64,000 nt of DNA. Origin: Sciurus carolinensis (lineage: Eukaryota; Chordata; Mammalia; Rodentia; Sciuridae). The position numbers and the translations under genes are program-made. The notes below the pieces were generated by a model. That model made no database searches and had not been told where the DNA came from. It worked only from the letters and a program-made list of their open reading frames with translations. The stretch spans positions 45,207,454 to 45,271,453 of the forward strand of contig NC_062214.1 of NCBI RefSeq assembly GCF_902686445.1, in the 5' to 3' direction. Below are positions 1 through 12,443 of this stretch, piece by piece (the first letter of the stretch is position 1; each line of letters opens with the position of its first letter).

Positions 1-772
1 CAGCAGGTGTATCACTGACTAGAGTCCAATATTTGTTTATGTACTTTATTAGAAAAAACAAAATGCAAAAATCTTAAGGAGACTATTGAATCAGTTTTGA
101 CAAATATAGACAACCAAGTAACCCAAGTCCAATATAAAAGTATATATAGTACATTGTCCTACTCCCAGAAGCAAATAATAACTCCTCCTTAAAAGAAAAT
201 AAAATCATGGTAAACCAAAAACTATCTCTACAAACAACCTGGTTAATATCATATGTAACACATTAATAAAAATCAGAAACATGATTCTGAACAAAGATGT
301 CAGTTCAAACAAAACCACAATTTAAAAAATTGACAACAGTTTAAAAACATACAATATTTAGGTAATGGGAGTATCAAAAATTGAAGTAAATAAAATTTTA
401 AAATAAAATAACCAAAATTAATAACTCAGTGTATATCTATATACGCAGAATGGACAAAGTTGAAGAAAACAATGGCAGAAATATCAGAGGAAAATATCCA
501 GAATAAAGTAAGGAAAAACAAAAGGATGAATAAATAAGAAGAGATAGTTAAAGAGAAAAATACAGTGAAAAGGTTACTGTACATGCATGGTTTGAAGGGA
601 AAAAAAGGGGGGGAACAATATTTGAAGAGAGAATGGCTGAGAATTTTACAAAACTGATGAACTGTATTACAGATTCAAGAATAACAAAGAAAAACAATCA
701 AGATAAATACAAAGCATATTTCCATAAAAGTAAGGAAATCAAAAATAACCAAAGAATTTTAAAGGAGACAGA

Positions 773-969
773 GACCAGGTGTGGTGGCAGACATCTGTAA
801 GTCCCAGCAACTTGGGAGATTGAGGCAGGAAGATTGCAAGTTCAAGACCAGGCTTAGCAACTTAGGGAGACCTTGTCTCAAAATAAGAAATATAAAGGAC
901 TGGGGATGTAGCTCAGAGGTTAAGTGCCCCTAGGTTCAATTCCCAGTACCAGAAAGAAGAAAAAAAAGG
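773..969 (+). mobile_element. B1-dID dimeric SINE
   Basis: The left half is B1/7SL-like ('ccaggtgtggtggcag', then 'cttgggagattgaggcagg'). The right half is ID/tRNA-like ('ggggatgtagctcag', then 'ggttcaattcccagtacc'), and an A-rich tail follows. This dimer is typical of sciurid and glirid rodents. It sits inside the ancient L1. Confidence 0.85.
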
Positions 970-1743
970 AGGAGCCAGAAGGAAAAAGACACATTTCCTC
1001 CAAAGTAATGACCACACAACTTACCATGACTTCTCAAATCAAAGCCATTGAACAGCAATGAATTATAATTAATGAACGAAATTAAAGTTCAGAAAGCAAA
1101 AAGTTAACAATGGTAGAATTTGATACCCAGAAAGAATATACTTCAAAAACAAAAGCAAACTACATTTTCAGATAAGAAAAATGTGTTACCAAAACACATG
1201 AACTAAGGTAAATATTAAAAATTATTCTCTGGGCAGAACCAAAATTATCCCATCAGAGATTAGGGAAGAAATAAAATGAAACAAAAGGGAATTTGTATAA
1301 ATCCAAATAGTAAAGTGTATGATGACATATATGAATAAAACTGGATAAAAACATTATGATGTTTCTGAAATATATAGTTTATACATATTCTACATACTCA
1401 TAAAATAGAATATGAATACATAACAAAGGCATGCAAACTGAGAGGTGTTAATTGGAACTAAAAATTATTAATCATATTGAAATTAATACTAAATTGAAGT
1501 TATGGATACATGTTGTTAATCATTAAAATAACTACAAATTAGTATAAGACTACTTGTCTAATTAGAGAAGTAACACGGGATACCAAAAACATGTAAACTA
1601 AAAAGAACTGGATACAATTAGATAGTAAAAAGTAAGACTACACACACAAACCCAATAGAAGCAGTTGCTATGTTACATGTAAATGTAATAATGTTCCATT
1701 CAAAACACAGTGGTTTTAACACTGGATTTACAAATCAATTGAA

Positions 1744-1835
1744 GGGCTGGGGGTGAAGCTCAGTGGTAGAGTGCTTACCTAGCAAGCATGAGGCCCTGGG
1801 CTTAACCCCAGTACCACAAGAAAAAAAATTAAAAA
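1744..1835 (+). mobile_element. ID SINE
   Basis: A tRNA-derived ID body ('gaagctcagtggtagagtg', then 'gcaagcatgaggccctggg') with recognisable A-box and B-box regions and an A-rich tail. It is inserted in the ancient L1. Confidence 0.85.
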
Positions 1836-1969
1836 CATTTATCCATGATTCATAAGAGAATAACCAAAACATATGGACATGTGAGGTTGAACGTTAAAAC
1901 TTAGAAAAATGTACAGCATGTGAACACTAAGCAAAAGAAAACTGGTAGAGTTATATTAAGAATTTGAGG

Positions 1970-3530
1970 TGGCTGCTGCCATCGCCCTGAGGTGTTCTCT
2001 CCCATCGAGGCACAGCTGCCCCTGAGATCGCTGTCCCAGACGCCCAGAGGTGTATTCTCCGGGTGCCACTGTTGCAGATGACTGGAGGTCTTTTCTCCAT
2101 GCTGCTGCAGGTGCCACTGACATCACCCAGCAGTTTGCTGATGGGGCACAGCTGCTGCTGCAGGTGCCTGGTGGTGTTTTCTACAGGCACCACTGCTATT
2201 GTCCACACTGTTGCAGTCACCTCGAGGCTGCCTTGGACACCCAGAAGTCTTTTCTCCCATTGCCACTGCCATCTACACTGCTGTTGCTGCTACTGCAGCT
2301 ACTACTGATACCATGGCCACCAAAGCTGCTGCAATTCTCCAGAGGTCACCAGGGGGTCTCCTCTTTGGGTGGTGCCACAACTGCAGCTGCAGTCACAGCC
2401 ACTGCCACCACCACTGCTGCTGCTGACACCCCACCTGCTGCCAACACCACTGACAATTACAGTTGCTACCACTGACCCCTGCCACTGCCACTTCCACCAC
2501 TGCCCAGAGGTCCGCTGCCAGAGAGACTCCAGGTTTGATTGCACACGGCCACATCCATTTTGAGACACGGGTCAGAGCCTGGGATCTGTGTGGAGTGCTG
2601 GTGGGTTTGCTGCCACTGCCATTTTGGGGTGCAGATGGCCCTTTCTGGGGACATTGGCCAGAATCTGGAGTTTCAGTTTCGGGGTGCCTGTGGGTTTGGC
2701 TGTACTTGGGGTCTTCCTCCTGGGAATGCAGGTTGCCGCAATCTCTCAGGATTGCTCATCCCTGGTGGTCTCTCTCCAAATTCCAGTGGTACTGACATCT
2801 TGGGACTGCAAATTGGCCAAACCCAGGACATCTGAGGTCCAGATTGGTGAGACAGTGACTGGGTCTGCCAGGTCCCGTCTGGGCCAGTCAGTCTTGTGGG
2901 AAGTCAGAGACAGGGCTGAGAAGCTTTCGAAGGCTAGCAGAGACAGTTGTTCAATTTTCCACCGATATTTATTTTATTTTCTTCTCTGACATGGCACTAC
3001 ACCGTATTTGGAGAAGGGTGTTTTTTTTGCATCACTTTGTTGAGGATGGTGATATATCCATGGTATTTTGTAGTTCTGCTGTATATTCTTATATTTTTAA
3101 TTTATTTTCTATTTATATGTATTCTTCCTCTCACTTGTCTTTCAGAATTTCCTTTCTACCTTTTCACCACCTAATAGCCAATTGCTGTTGGTTCCTCTTC
3201 CACTCTTCCTGTGGATTTTTGCTTTTGGCTCTCTCTTTCTCCCTCATGAACACCATTGTCCAGCACTGTTTCTGTTCTTCCTTTGTCCACTATTTGAGAC
3301 TGTAAGTCCGTTTAGCAAATTTTTCTGTCTTTATAATGGACAGTGATGGAATTTATCATTGCTGTTTATATCAAGAGGGCAGTGGACACTTTGGTGGGAG
3401 TAATGAGATTTGAAGCTGTATGTTGTTTGCATTGGGTGCTATTGATATTGGTCTCCCTCTTAAGGATGGGATATGAGAAATCTTCAGGGACAAAATAAGT
3501 ATACTGCCTCAGATCCATACAACAAGCAAA
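1970..3530 (+). promoter_or_regulatory. L1-A 5'UTR / internal promoter region
   Basis: The segment lies between the 5' target-site duplication and the ORF1 remnant. The first 0.5 kb is rich in CTG/CCA-like triplets and repeats a 'gaggt-n-ttttctcc' motif at about 1989, 2047, 2085, 2171 and 2244. From about 2950 it becomes T-rich. Mammalian L1 5'UTRs act as internal pol II promoters; any remaining activity here is unknown. The several open frames of up to 141 codons between 2050 and 2990 are a by-product of the composition. It is unrelated by eye to the 5'UTRs of L1-B and L1-E. Confidence 0.75.
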
Positions 3531-4402
3531 ATGAAAAAATAAGGGAACGAAATGCCACAAACAAATTGAGATGCTCCAAATCTACTTACAACACAGTAGA
3601 AGAAATGTCCAAGAAGGAGTTTAGAATGTACATAGTTATCTGATCTGCGAAGTAAAGGATGGTATAAAGAGTGAAATCAAAGAGAAAATACAGGAAATGA
3701 AAGCATCACCAACAGACTAGAACATTTCGAAGACAGAAACTCAGATAATGAAGACAAAATATTTAATATTAAAAATAAAGTTGACCATGCAGAGAAGATG
3801 GTAAGAATCCATGAACAGAACTTCCAAGAATATTGGGATAACATGAAAAGACTAAATTTAAGAGTTATCAGGATAGAAGAAGAACCAAAGATACAAAACA
3901 AAAGAATACACAATTCCTTCAATGACATAATATCAGAAAATTTCCCAAACCTAAAGAACGAAATAGAAAATCAAATATAGGACCCAAGATATACAAAATT
4001 ACAGGAGACCCACACCAAGACACATTATAATGAAAATGACTGAAATACAGAACAAGGATAAATCTTAAAGGCCATAAGAGAGAAAAAAAAATTACTTATA
4101 GGGGAAAACCAATTCGGATTTCAATTTCTCAACCAAGACCCTCAAAGTTAGGAGGTCATAGAATAACATATTTCAAGTTCTGAAAGAAAATGGATGCCAA
4201 CCAAGAATTTTATACCCAGCAAAATTAAGTTTCTGATTTGAAGATGAAATAAAGGTCTTCCCTGATAAATAAAAGTTAAAAGAATTCACAATTAGAAAAT
4301 CTGTACTACAGACCATTCTAAACAAAATATTCCATGAGGATAAAGTGAAAAAAAAAAAAAAGTGAAAACCAGCAAAGGTAGGATCTACACTAAAGGAATA
4401 GT
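3531..4402 (+). pseudogene. L1-A ORF1 remnant (RNA-binding ORF1p), broken
   Basis: This corresponds to L1 ORF1p, a trimeric RNA-binding chaperone with a coiled coil, an RRM and a C-terminal domain. The segment aligns by eye with the ORF1 regions of L1-D and L1-E: 'atgccacaaacaaattgag' near the start, 'gagtttagaatgtacat' at about 3620, and the stretch encoding ENGCQPRILYPAKL-like residues near 4185-4230. Stops and frameshifts interrupt it, including within the first codons. The longest surviving piece, 3798-3980, encodes MVRIHEQNFQEYWDNMKRLN and onward from the region before the RRM. Not expected to give a functional protein. Confidence 0.85.
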
Positions 4403-4440
4403 CAAAGGAGACACTAAAATCAAATTAAAAGCCAGAAATA

Positions 4441-7400
4441 AACCAAAATAACAGGGAATGCAAGTCATATGTCAGTAATAACCTTGATTATTAATGGCCT
4501 AAACTCATCAATCAAAAGACATAGACTTGCAGATTGGATTAAAAAACAAGATGCAACAATATGCTGGGTACTCACCTCATAGGCAAAGACATCCACAGAC
4601 TGAAGGTGAAAGAATGGGAAAAAACATATCACTCATGGATTGTGTAAACAAGCAGGGGTTTCCATCCTCATATCAGATAAAGTGGACTTTAAACCAAAGT
4701 TAGTCAGAAGAGACAAAAAAAGGTCATTTCATTCTACTGAAGGGCATTATACAGCAGCAACACATAACAATTGTAAATATTTATGCCCCAAACAATGGAG
4801 CATCTATGTACATCAAACAAACCCTTCTCGATTTCAAGATCAAATAGACCACAACACAATAATACTGGGTGACTTTAACACACCACTCTCACTCCTAGAC
4901 AAATATTCTAAACAAAAACTAAAAAAAGAAACTACAGAACTAAGTAATGCAATCAATAATTTAGACTTAACAGACATATATAGAATATTTCATCCATCAA
5001 TGAGCAAATACACTTTTTTCTTGGCAGTACATGGATCTTCTCTAAAACAGACCATATCTTATACCACAAAGCAGCTCTTCGTAAATACAAAAAAATGGAG
5101 ATAATACCCTACATTCTGTCAGATCATAATGGACTAAAATTAGAAATCAACAATAAAATAAAAAATAGAAGCTACTCTAACACATGGAGACAAAAATAAC
5201 ACACTATTAAATGACAAATGGATAGTAGAAGAAATCAAGGATAAAATGAAAAAATACTTAGAGGTCAATGAGAATACCAATACAACATACCAAAATCTCT
5301 GGGACACTATGAAGGCAGTACTAAGAGGAAAGTTCATTGCATTGAGCTCCTTTATTAAAAGAATAAAAAGACAACAAATAAATGACCTAACATTATACCT
5401 GAAAGTCCTAGAAAAAGAAAAACTCAAAACCAGAAACAGTAGAAGACAGAAAATAATTAAAATTAGAGCTTAAATCAATGAAATTGAAACAATTCAAAAA
5501 ACTGACAAAATAAAAAATTGGTTCTTTGAAAAACAATCAATAAAACTGATAAACCCGTAGCCACACTAATGAAGAGAAAAAGAGAGAAAATCCAAATTAG
5601 TAAAATACTTGATGAAAAAGGAAAGAATACAAAGGAAAAAACTGAAATACAGAAGATAATTAGAAACTATTTTGAAAATTTATACTTCAATAAAACAGAA
5701 AATACTGAAGATATTGACAAATTTCTAGAGACATATGACCTATCTAGACTGAATAAGGAGGTCATACACGATTTAAACACAACAATTTCAAGAAATGAAA
5801 TAGAAGTGGCATTAAAAGTCTAACAATTAAGAAAAGCCCAGGACCAGATGGATTCTCAGCTGTGTTCTATGAGACCTTCAAAGAAGAATTAATACCAATA
5901 CTTCTCAAATTATTCCATGAAATAGAAAAGAAAGGAACTCTTCCAAACATAATATCACCCTGATACCAAAACCAGACAGAGACACCATCAAGGAAAGAAA
6001 ACTTCAAACCAATATCCCTGATAAACATAGATGCAAAAATTCTCAATAAAATTCTGGCAAATCGCATATAAAAATATATTAAAAAGATAGTGCACCATGA
6101 TCAAGTGGGGTTCATCCCAGGAATGCATGGTTGGTTCAATATATGGAAATTAATAAATGTAGTTCATTATATCAATAGACTTAAAAACAAGAACCATTTG
6201 ATCATCTCAATAGATGCAGAAAAAGCATTTAACAAAATATAGCACCCCTTCATGTTCAAAACACTAGAAAACCTAGGGATAGTAGAATCATACCTCAACA
6301 TCATAAAAGCCATATATATTAAATTCAAGGCCAACATAATTCTAATTATGGAGAAAAACTGAAAGCATTCCCTCTAAAACCTGCAACAATACAAGGATGC
6401 CCTCTCTCACCACTTTTATTCAATATTGTCCTTGAAACTCTAGCCAGAGCAATTAGACAGAAGAAAGAAATTAAAGGTATAGAAACAGGTAAAGATGAAC
6501 TCAAACTATCAGTATTTGCTGATGATATGATTCTATAAGGAAGATCTAAAAAATTCCACCAAAAATCCTCTAGAACTAATGAATGAATTCAGCAAAGTAG
6601 CAGGACATAAAATCAATATCCATAAATCAAACACATTCCTATAAATCAGTAATGAATCCACTGAAAGAGAAATAAAGAACACTACCCCACTGGCAGTCAC
6701 ATCAAAAAAATAAAATAAATACTTGGGAATCAATCTAACAAAAGAGGTGAAAGACCTCTACAATGAAAACTACAGAACACCAAAAAAATACATTGAAGAA
6801 GACCTCAGAAGATGGAAAAGACCTCCCATGCTCCTGAATAGGCAGAATTAATATTGTTAAAATGACCATACTACCAAAAGTATTATACAAATTTAATGCC
6901 ATTCCTATTAAAATCCCAATGACATTTTTCATAGAACTAGAAAAAGCAATCATGAAATTCATTTGGAAAATAACAGACCCAGAATAGCCAAAGCAATCCT
7001 CAGCAAGAAAAGTGAAGCAGGAGGCATCACAATACCAGACCTCAAACTATACTATAGAGCTACAGTAATAAAAACAGCATGGTATTGGCACCAAAACAGA
7101 CATGTAGACCAATGGTACATAATAGAAGGCACAGAGACAAACCCACATAAATAACAGGTATCTCATACTAGACAAAGGTGCCAAAAACATTCACTGGAGA
7201 AAAGATAGCCTATTCAACAAATGGTGTTGGGAAAAATGGAAAACCACATGTAACAAAATAAAATTAAACCTTTATCTCTCACCTCACACAAAACACAACT
7301 CACAGTGAATTAAAGACTAGGCACTAGAACAGAGGTCCTGTGACTACTAAAAGAAAAGTAGGCCCAAATCTTCACCATGTCAGTCCAGGATCTGACTTCC

Positions 7401-8232
7401 TTAACAAGACCCCTAAAGCACAAGAAGTTAAATCAAGAATCAATAAATGAGATGGACTCAAACTAAAAAGCTTCTTCTCAGCAAAAGAAACAATCAATAA
7501 TGTGAAGAGAGAATCTACAGATTAGGAGAAAATCTCTACCACAGGCCCTCAGATAAAGCATTAATCTCTAGGATATATAAAAATTTCAAAAAATTAATAT
7601 CAAAAAACCAAATAACCCAAACAATAAATGGGCTAAGGAACTGAACAGATACTTCACAGAAGAAGATATACAATCGATCAACAAATATATGAAAAAATGT
7701 ACAACTTCTCAAGCAATTAGAGAAATGCAAATCAAAACTACTCCATCTCGCTCCAACCAGAATGGCAATTATCAAGAATACAAGTAACAACAAACGTTGG
7801 TGAGGATGTGGGGAAAAAGGTACATTCATACCTCGCTGGTGGGAATGCAAATTGGTGCAACCATTATGGAAAGCAGTATGGAGATTCCTCAGAAAACTTG
7901 GAATGGAACCACCATTTGATCCAGTTATTCCACTCCTTGGTTTACACCCAAAGTACTTAAAATCAACATATTACAGTGACACAGCCATATCAATGTTTAT
8001 AGCATCTCGATACACCATAGCTAAAAAATGCAATCAACCTAGATGTCCTTCAACAGATGAATGGATAAAGAAAATGTGACATATATGTGATGAAATATTA
8101 CTCAGTTTTAAAGAAGAATGAAACTATTGCATATGAGATAAATGGATAGAGTTAAAGAATATCATGCTAAGTGAAATAAGCAAAGCCCAAAAAAACAAAG
8201 GTCGAATGTTTTCTCTGATATGTGGATGCTAA
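4441..8232 (+). pseudogene. L1-A ORF2 remnant (endonuclease-reverse transcriptase), broken
   Basis: L1 ORF2p nicks target DNA with an APE-like endonuclease and copies L1 RNA with its reverse transcriptase. The endonuclease part covers about 4470-5150, the RT about 5830-6720, and the C-terminal region about 6720-8232. Surviving pieces include 5569-5823, 6963-7154 ([20 protein letters not shown]) and 7852-8079 ([20 protein letters not shown]). The catalytic FADD motif is visible near 6510-6530, but a stop follows at once. Numerous frameshifts and stops show it is long dead. Compared with L1-B it is more degraded. Confidence 0.87.
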
Positions 8233-8530
8233 TTCACAATAAGTGGGGGGTGGGCAGGGAAGAACAGAGTTACTTTATATTAGGTAGAGGGTAATAAAGG
8301 GAGGGGAAGGCGTATGGGGGTAGGGATGATAGTAGAGTGAAACAGACATTATTACCTCGTGTAAATATATGACTGCATGAGATGTGATCCTACAAGATGT
8401 ATAATCAGAAAAATGAGATTATACTCCATTTATGTATGATCTATCAAAATGTATAAATTAATTCTACTGTCAGGTACAACAAATTAGAACAAATAAAAAA
8501 TTAAATTAAAAATAAAAAAAGAATTTGAGG

Positions 8531-8760
8531 CAACATCTAAAAAAGCATTACTAAAGACAGAAGTTCCTTAATGATAAATTCAATTCAGAAGAACACACAA
8601 TTCTAAATTTGTACCTCAACTAATATTTTGCCAAAAATATAGCAAACACTGATAGACTTTCAAGGGGAAAAAAGGTATCCCAGTCATAACAAGATACTCT
8701 CAGCAACTAGAACAGCAAACAAAAAAGAATGCAGCTACAGGAGATGTGAACAAATGCATC
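8531..8760 (+). mobile_element. Ancient L1, 3' part resumed after L1-A
   Basis: This continues the endonuclease region interrupted at 1957: reading 1920-1957 straight into 8519-8760 restores L1 order ('aacactaagcaaaag' on the left, 'aagacagaagttcctta' and 'cacacaattctaaat' on the right). Heavily decayed. Confidence 0.6.
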
Positions 8761-9558
8761 AGCCCTTCTCACTAGATCTTCCATGTCTCCCCCTCTTAGT
8801 TCTCATACCTGTCTCTCTGAGGTAAAATCAGGTAATTTCTTCAGCCAGTTTATTATCTCAAGGTGCACCTAATCTGCTATTAAACTTACCCACTAAAGTT
8901 TCCTTTTAACATTCCAGTTATTACATGTTTTTTAAAAATTTCAGAAGTTCTATTTTCTCCTATACAAATCTGAATTGGTCATGTGTTACAGTTTCTTGTT
9001 TATTGCAAAAATTCAAACTTGTCTTTTAATTATTTAAAAATGTTGAATCTATTCATTCTATAGTTCCAGTTGTATGACTGAAATCCTTATGAGGTTTTCC
9101 TGCATCTGATTTGTATGCCTAAAAGGGTTCTGGCTTACAAATTCTTAAATGAAAGAGTGAACCAATATTATTAGACTCAGCTCAGCTGCTGATTACATGC
9201 AAAAAGCAAACGAAAAACATTTGCCATCTTAAAAGAACTCATGGAACAGAATTCCAGGACACCCTATTGAAAATACTCAATGACAAACCAAGGCAAACCA
9301 CAAAGTCCATCAAAGGAAGTATTTTAGGACCATGGAACCAAGAGGAATGATCTATTAAAAACAGAACCAAGCCTAAACAACTCTGTACATTTAGATTCCA
9401 AAATCAATTCCAAATGATGAGATAAATTTACATTATAATAAAATTAGCAGATGGAGAAAGGAGGCTAAAGAAAATATAAGGCTGCTAACTTCATATTTCA
9501 TAACAGGAAATCAATAGTGCTACCTAAATTATAACAAGTAGTTAAAACATTGTTCCAA
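8761..9558. other. Non-repetitive A+T-rich sequence, nothing recognised
   Basis: No exon-like open frame with splice sites and no repeat family could be recognised. Presumed RALGAPA2 intron. Confidence 0.5.
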
Positions 9559-9559
9559 A

Positions 9560-9762
9560 TCAGGCGGGGTGGTGGCACATGTCTGTAATCCCCAGCAACT
9601 TGGGAGGCTGAGATAGGAGGATCACAAATTCAAGGCTACCTGGACCATTAGAGAGACCCTATTTCAAACTAAAATTTTAAAAAGGGATGCAGATTGGAGC
9701 TCAAGGACAGAACACTGCTGGGTTACAGCCCCGGTACCACAAAAATAAAAAAATTAAAAAAT
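9560..9762 (+). mobile_element. B1-dID dimeric SINE
   Basis: B1-like left half ('ggcggggtggtggcacatg', then 'cttgggaggctgagatagg'), a decayed ID-like right half ('gggttacagccccggtacc'), and an A-rich tail. Confidence 0.8.
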
Positions 9763-11180
9763 CATTAAGAATTAAGGAATCCACTGACCTAAAGTTATTT
9801 TCTCAGTCCCGACCCTGACCACTGGCACTTTTACTCATCTACCTTGTCTTGATCTCAGTTGGGATCTGTCCTGTCCCAATTTTACCTGTCCATGCCCATG
9901 GTTGCCTGCACATTTCATCTCTGCTTGCCCATCTATTTGCACTTGCCTGCCTTTTCATATCTCTCTGTTCTTCCCCACCTGTTTAATTCCATCTCTGATA
10001 GCTGGATTATTTATACCTACCTGTATGATCTTCTATGCCTGACTTCCAGTGTGTTTATGCCTTTCAGGTCACCTGACACCCTCCTGTCCATCTGCCAGCC
10101 TGCTTTCTGTCTGTTTACAACCTTTCTTATCCAGCTGCTCTCTGCAGGTGTCTCATCTATCTAGCTAGCCAGGTCAGTAAACACACATACACATACTGAA
10201 ATACGTAGGAAGATGTTCTTCTAACATTAATGATGGTCACTTAGATAGTGTTGTTTTCAGCAATTTGCCTTTGCTTTCCCTTCCATAATTATATCTATAG
10301 ATTGTGTTTATCTAATGAACATATTTTAATAAAATTATTCTTTAAAATAAAACACAAAACAACCCCATGAATAAATATCCTTTACAGCAGTGCTTCAAAC
10401 TATTCAGATCATTACCTAAGCAAGGCATATTATAGGAAATATGCATCTATATAGAGTATTATATAGATAAATCAGAAGTTTCACAGAGGAATACTAATCC
10501 TTATAACATGAAGTACACTGTGAAATGTTTTAATGTATTCTATTTTATTGCTTCATTACTTAAAAAGTAATACTGGATTTGACTCACCTCGTTGATTTTA
10601 TGACCTATAACAAACGGATACAACAGTTTTTCTTATAACTGAAAAACTCTAGTTAGAACAGTTTCCAGTGGAACCACCCAGTGACCATAATTGCACTTAA
10701 GCACTCTACCACTGCCTGTCTTTCCTGCTCTGGGTAGCAGAGATGAAGGCTGCCCTAAACATTGCTGAATCTCATCTTTCTTCAATTACTATTTCTACTA
10801 CCTTCAGCTTGCTGAACCATCCAGTATCAGGTAACTTGCACCACCTGGTCCTTTAGCTCCTGCCAAAAGCCCCTCTCTCTGCCTTTATTCTCACATCACA
10901 AGGGGACACCTGATCTTCCAATATCTCACACTACAATGCTATGTCCACTTGTTTCTGCAATATATACACATATCTTATCTCCCAACTGAGAATGTGCATT
11001 TTTTGAATGTCCATTTTAAACTTTAATATCCTTTAGACTTAAATAGTTTCTGACTATCTTTATTTAAAATTGAAAAGCAAATTATTATGAAAGAAATCAC
11101 ATTTGTCTTCTGTACAAGAAAAATAATCATTCACCAAGAAAAAGCAATAAATGCAATCTAAAACCCATGCAGAGGGTTCT
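9763..11180. other. Presumed intron, nothing recognised
   Basis: C/T-rich from about 9800 to 10170, then mixed. The 101-codon open frame at 9859-10164 reflects pyrimidine-rich composition and has no recognisable domain. Confidence 0.45.
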
Positions 11181-11184
11181 GCTT

Positions 11185-11440
11185 GCTCTGTCAGAGGGCT
11201 CTAGCTCAGAATTTCTCTATAGATGCACTACTGCCATGTTGGGCTGGATAGTTCTCTATCATGGTGGAGAAGAGAATGGGGGCTGTTCTGTGCACTAAAG
11301 AATATTTAACAACAATCTGACTGCTACCCATTAGCTGTCAGTACAACTCCTTCCCCAGCTGTGATGATCAAAATAGTTTCTAGACATTGCTCAGTGTCCA
11401 TGCCCTCCCGAGGGCGGGGGAGTATCAGCCCTCACTGCAA
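11185..11440 (-). mobile_element. MER20-like hAT-Charlie DNA transposon fossil
   Basis: Contains the core 'gggggctgttctgtgcac' followed by 'ctgctacccattagctgtc' and 'ctagacattgctcagtgtcc', which match the MER20 consensus as I remember it, in reverse orientation. Non-autonomous and ancient. Confidence 0.65.
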
Positions 11441-12039
11441 ATCTCTGATGTCACTTGTGGTTGCTAATCTCTTCCATCTCTTTCCCTTGCTTGTACCTTT
11501 TCTTGTTCACACTTCTCTTTTGGCACCTTTCCATCTACCACAGTTTCTATCATAGGTCTTTTATTTCATGTCTTGGCCTCAACTCCTTTCTCTCTTTTTA
11601 TTCCCCTCCCCATCCAGCGTTTTCTCTTGTGCCATAAATACTTCTCATGTGTACTTTTCCTTTTTCAGGCAAATACAACATTTTACAGGACCACAGGTGT
11701 GTCAGAGAGCTCCCTGAGGCTCTGGGAAAAAATCATCCTCTTTGTTGCTAGGTCCACTTGTTTCTGGATACTCAGGCATAGCTTTCTGATCACCTACCTT
11801 TGAGTTTATTTAGTTTGCTATGAAAACATTAAAATATTTGTTGAATTTTCCTTCCTTATGAAGGAATGTTTCAAAAACAAAACTTAAAAAAAAAAACTTT
11901 TTGTGGATCACAAAAAATAGGATTTCAAGGGTCATTATTGAGTTCTAAAATTCAGCCCAACTCATAAACAGTATTTCTTGGAATGTTATAAGTAAAAGAA
12001 CAATTTAGATTTGCAATTTCTCCCAAAGGTTCATGCATT

Positions 12040-12372
12040 TAATAAAATTGATCTGCAGCTTGTCACTAAAGGGAGGTGGTGGAAACTCTCCAGGAGAGCC
12101 CTTTAGGAAGGTTTTTGGGTCACCAGGGTCATGCCTTCAAGGGGATTGTAGGACCCAGGACTCTTTCTCTTCCTCTTTTTCACACCCACCCAACCATGAC
12201 ATGAACAGGCCTCTTCTGCCTCCTGCTCTTTCCATCATGTACTGTGCTGCCACAGGGCTAAAGCTAGAGGGTCAACTGGTCATGGATTAACACCTCCAAA
12301 ACTATGAGCTAAAATAAGCCTTTTGTCTTTTTTATTTTATCTCAGGTATTTTCTAGAGTAATTAGCTAACAC
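12040..12372 (+). mobile_element. ERVL-MaLR LTR (MST/MLT-type)
   Basis: Shows the MaLR 3' LTR signature: 'gggtcatgccttcaagggg', later 'aactatgagctaaaataag', the segment 'tctcaggtattttctagag', and the end 'ttagctaacac'. A solitary, decayed LTR with no internal genes. It lies about 75 nt from the donor of the 12444-12671 exon. Confidence 0.75.
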
Positions 12373-12443
12373 AAACAAGAACAAAAATGTCTTCAATTTC
12401 ATAAACTGGTAACACATACATACACACATAAACACACACTAAC

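Larger units (their letters stand above)
440..1957 (+). mobile_element. Ancient L1 (L1M/HAL1-like), 5' part, split by L1-A
   Basis: Decayed LINE sequence. Around 625-770 it resembles L1 ORF1 (a stretch like 'atggctgagaattttac', then 'gataaatacaaagc'). Around 1100-1180 it resembles the ORF1 C-terminus, and by 1840-1957 it reads as the ORF2 endonuclease region ('aacactaagcaaaag'). It resumes at 8531 after L1-A. It is interrupted by a B1-dID SINE and an ID SINE. Many stops and indels; not coding. The family name is tentative. Confidence 0.6.
1970..8518 (+). mobile_element. L1-A: full-length L1 (6.55 kb) with target-site duplications
   Basis: A complete but dead L1 retrotransposon. The order is a 5'UTR (1970 to about 3530), ORF1 remnant (about 3531-4402), ORF2 remnant (about 4441-8232), a 3'UTR with a G-rich purine tract (about 8245-8312), and an A-rich tail. 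An exact 12-bp direct repeat, aagaatttgagg, flanks it at 1958-1969 and 8519-8530. Together with the TT|AAGA nick context, this fixes both ends and shows insertion by target-primed reverse transcription. The host sequence on both sides is one older L1. Both ORFs carry stops and frameshifts. If the window is intron throughout, the element is antisense to RALGAPA2. Confidence 0.93.

Noticed and set aside
2050..2475. 141-codon open frame on the plus strand rich in Ala, Thr and Leu, with overlapping frames in other registers
   Set aside because: It lies in the triplet-biased L1-A 5'UTR. Open frames appear in several registers and on both strands, as expected from composition, and no domain is recognisable.
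9859..10164. 101-codon plus-strand frame rich in Cys, Leu and Phe
   Set aside because: Pyrimidine-rich composition, no domain, no splice context.
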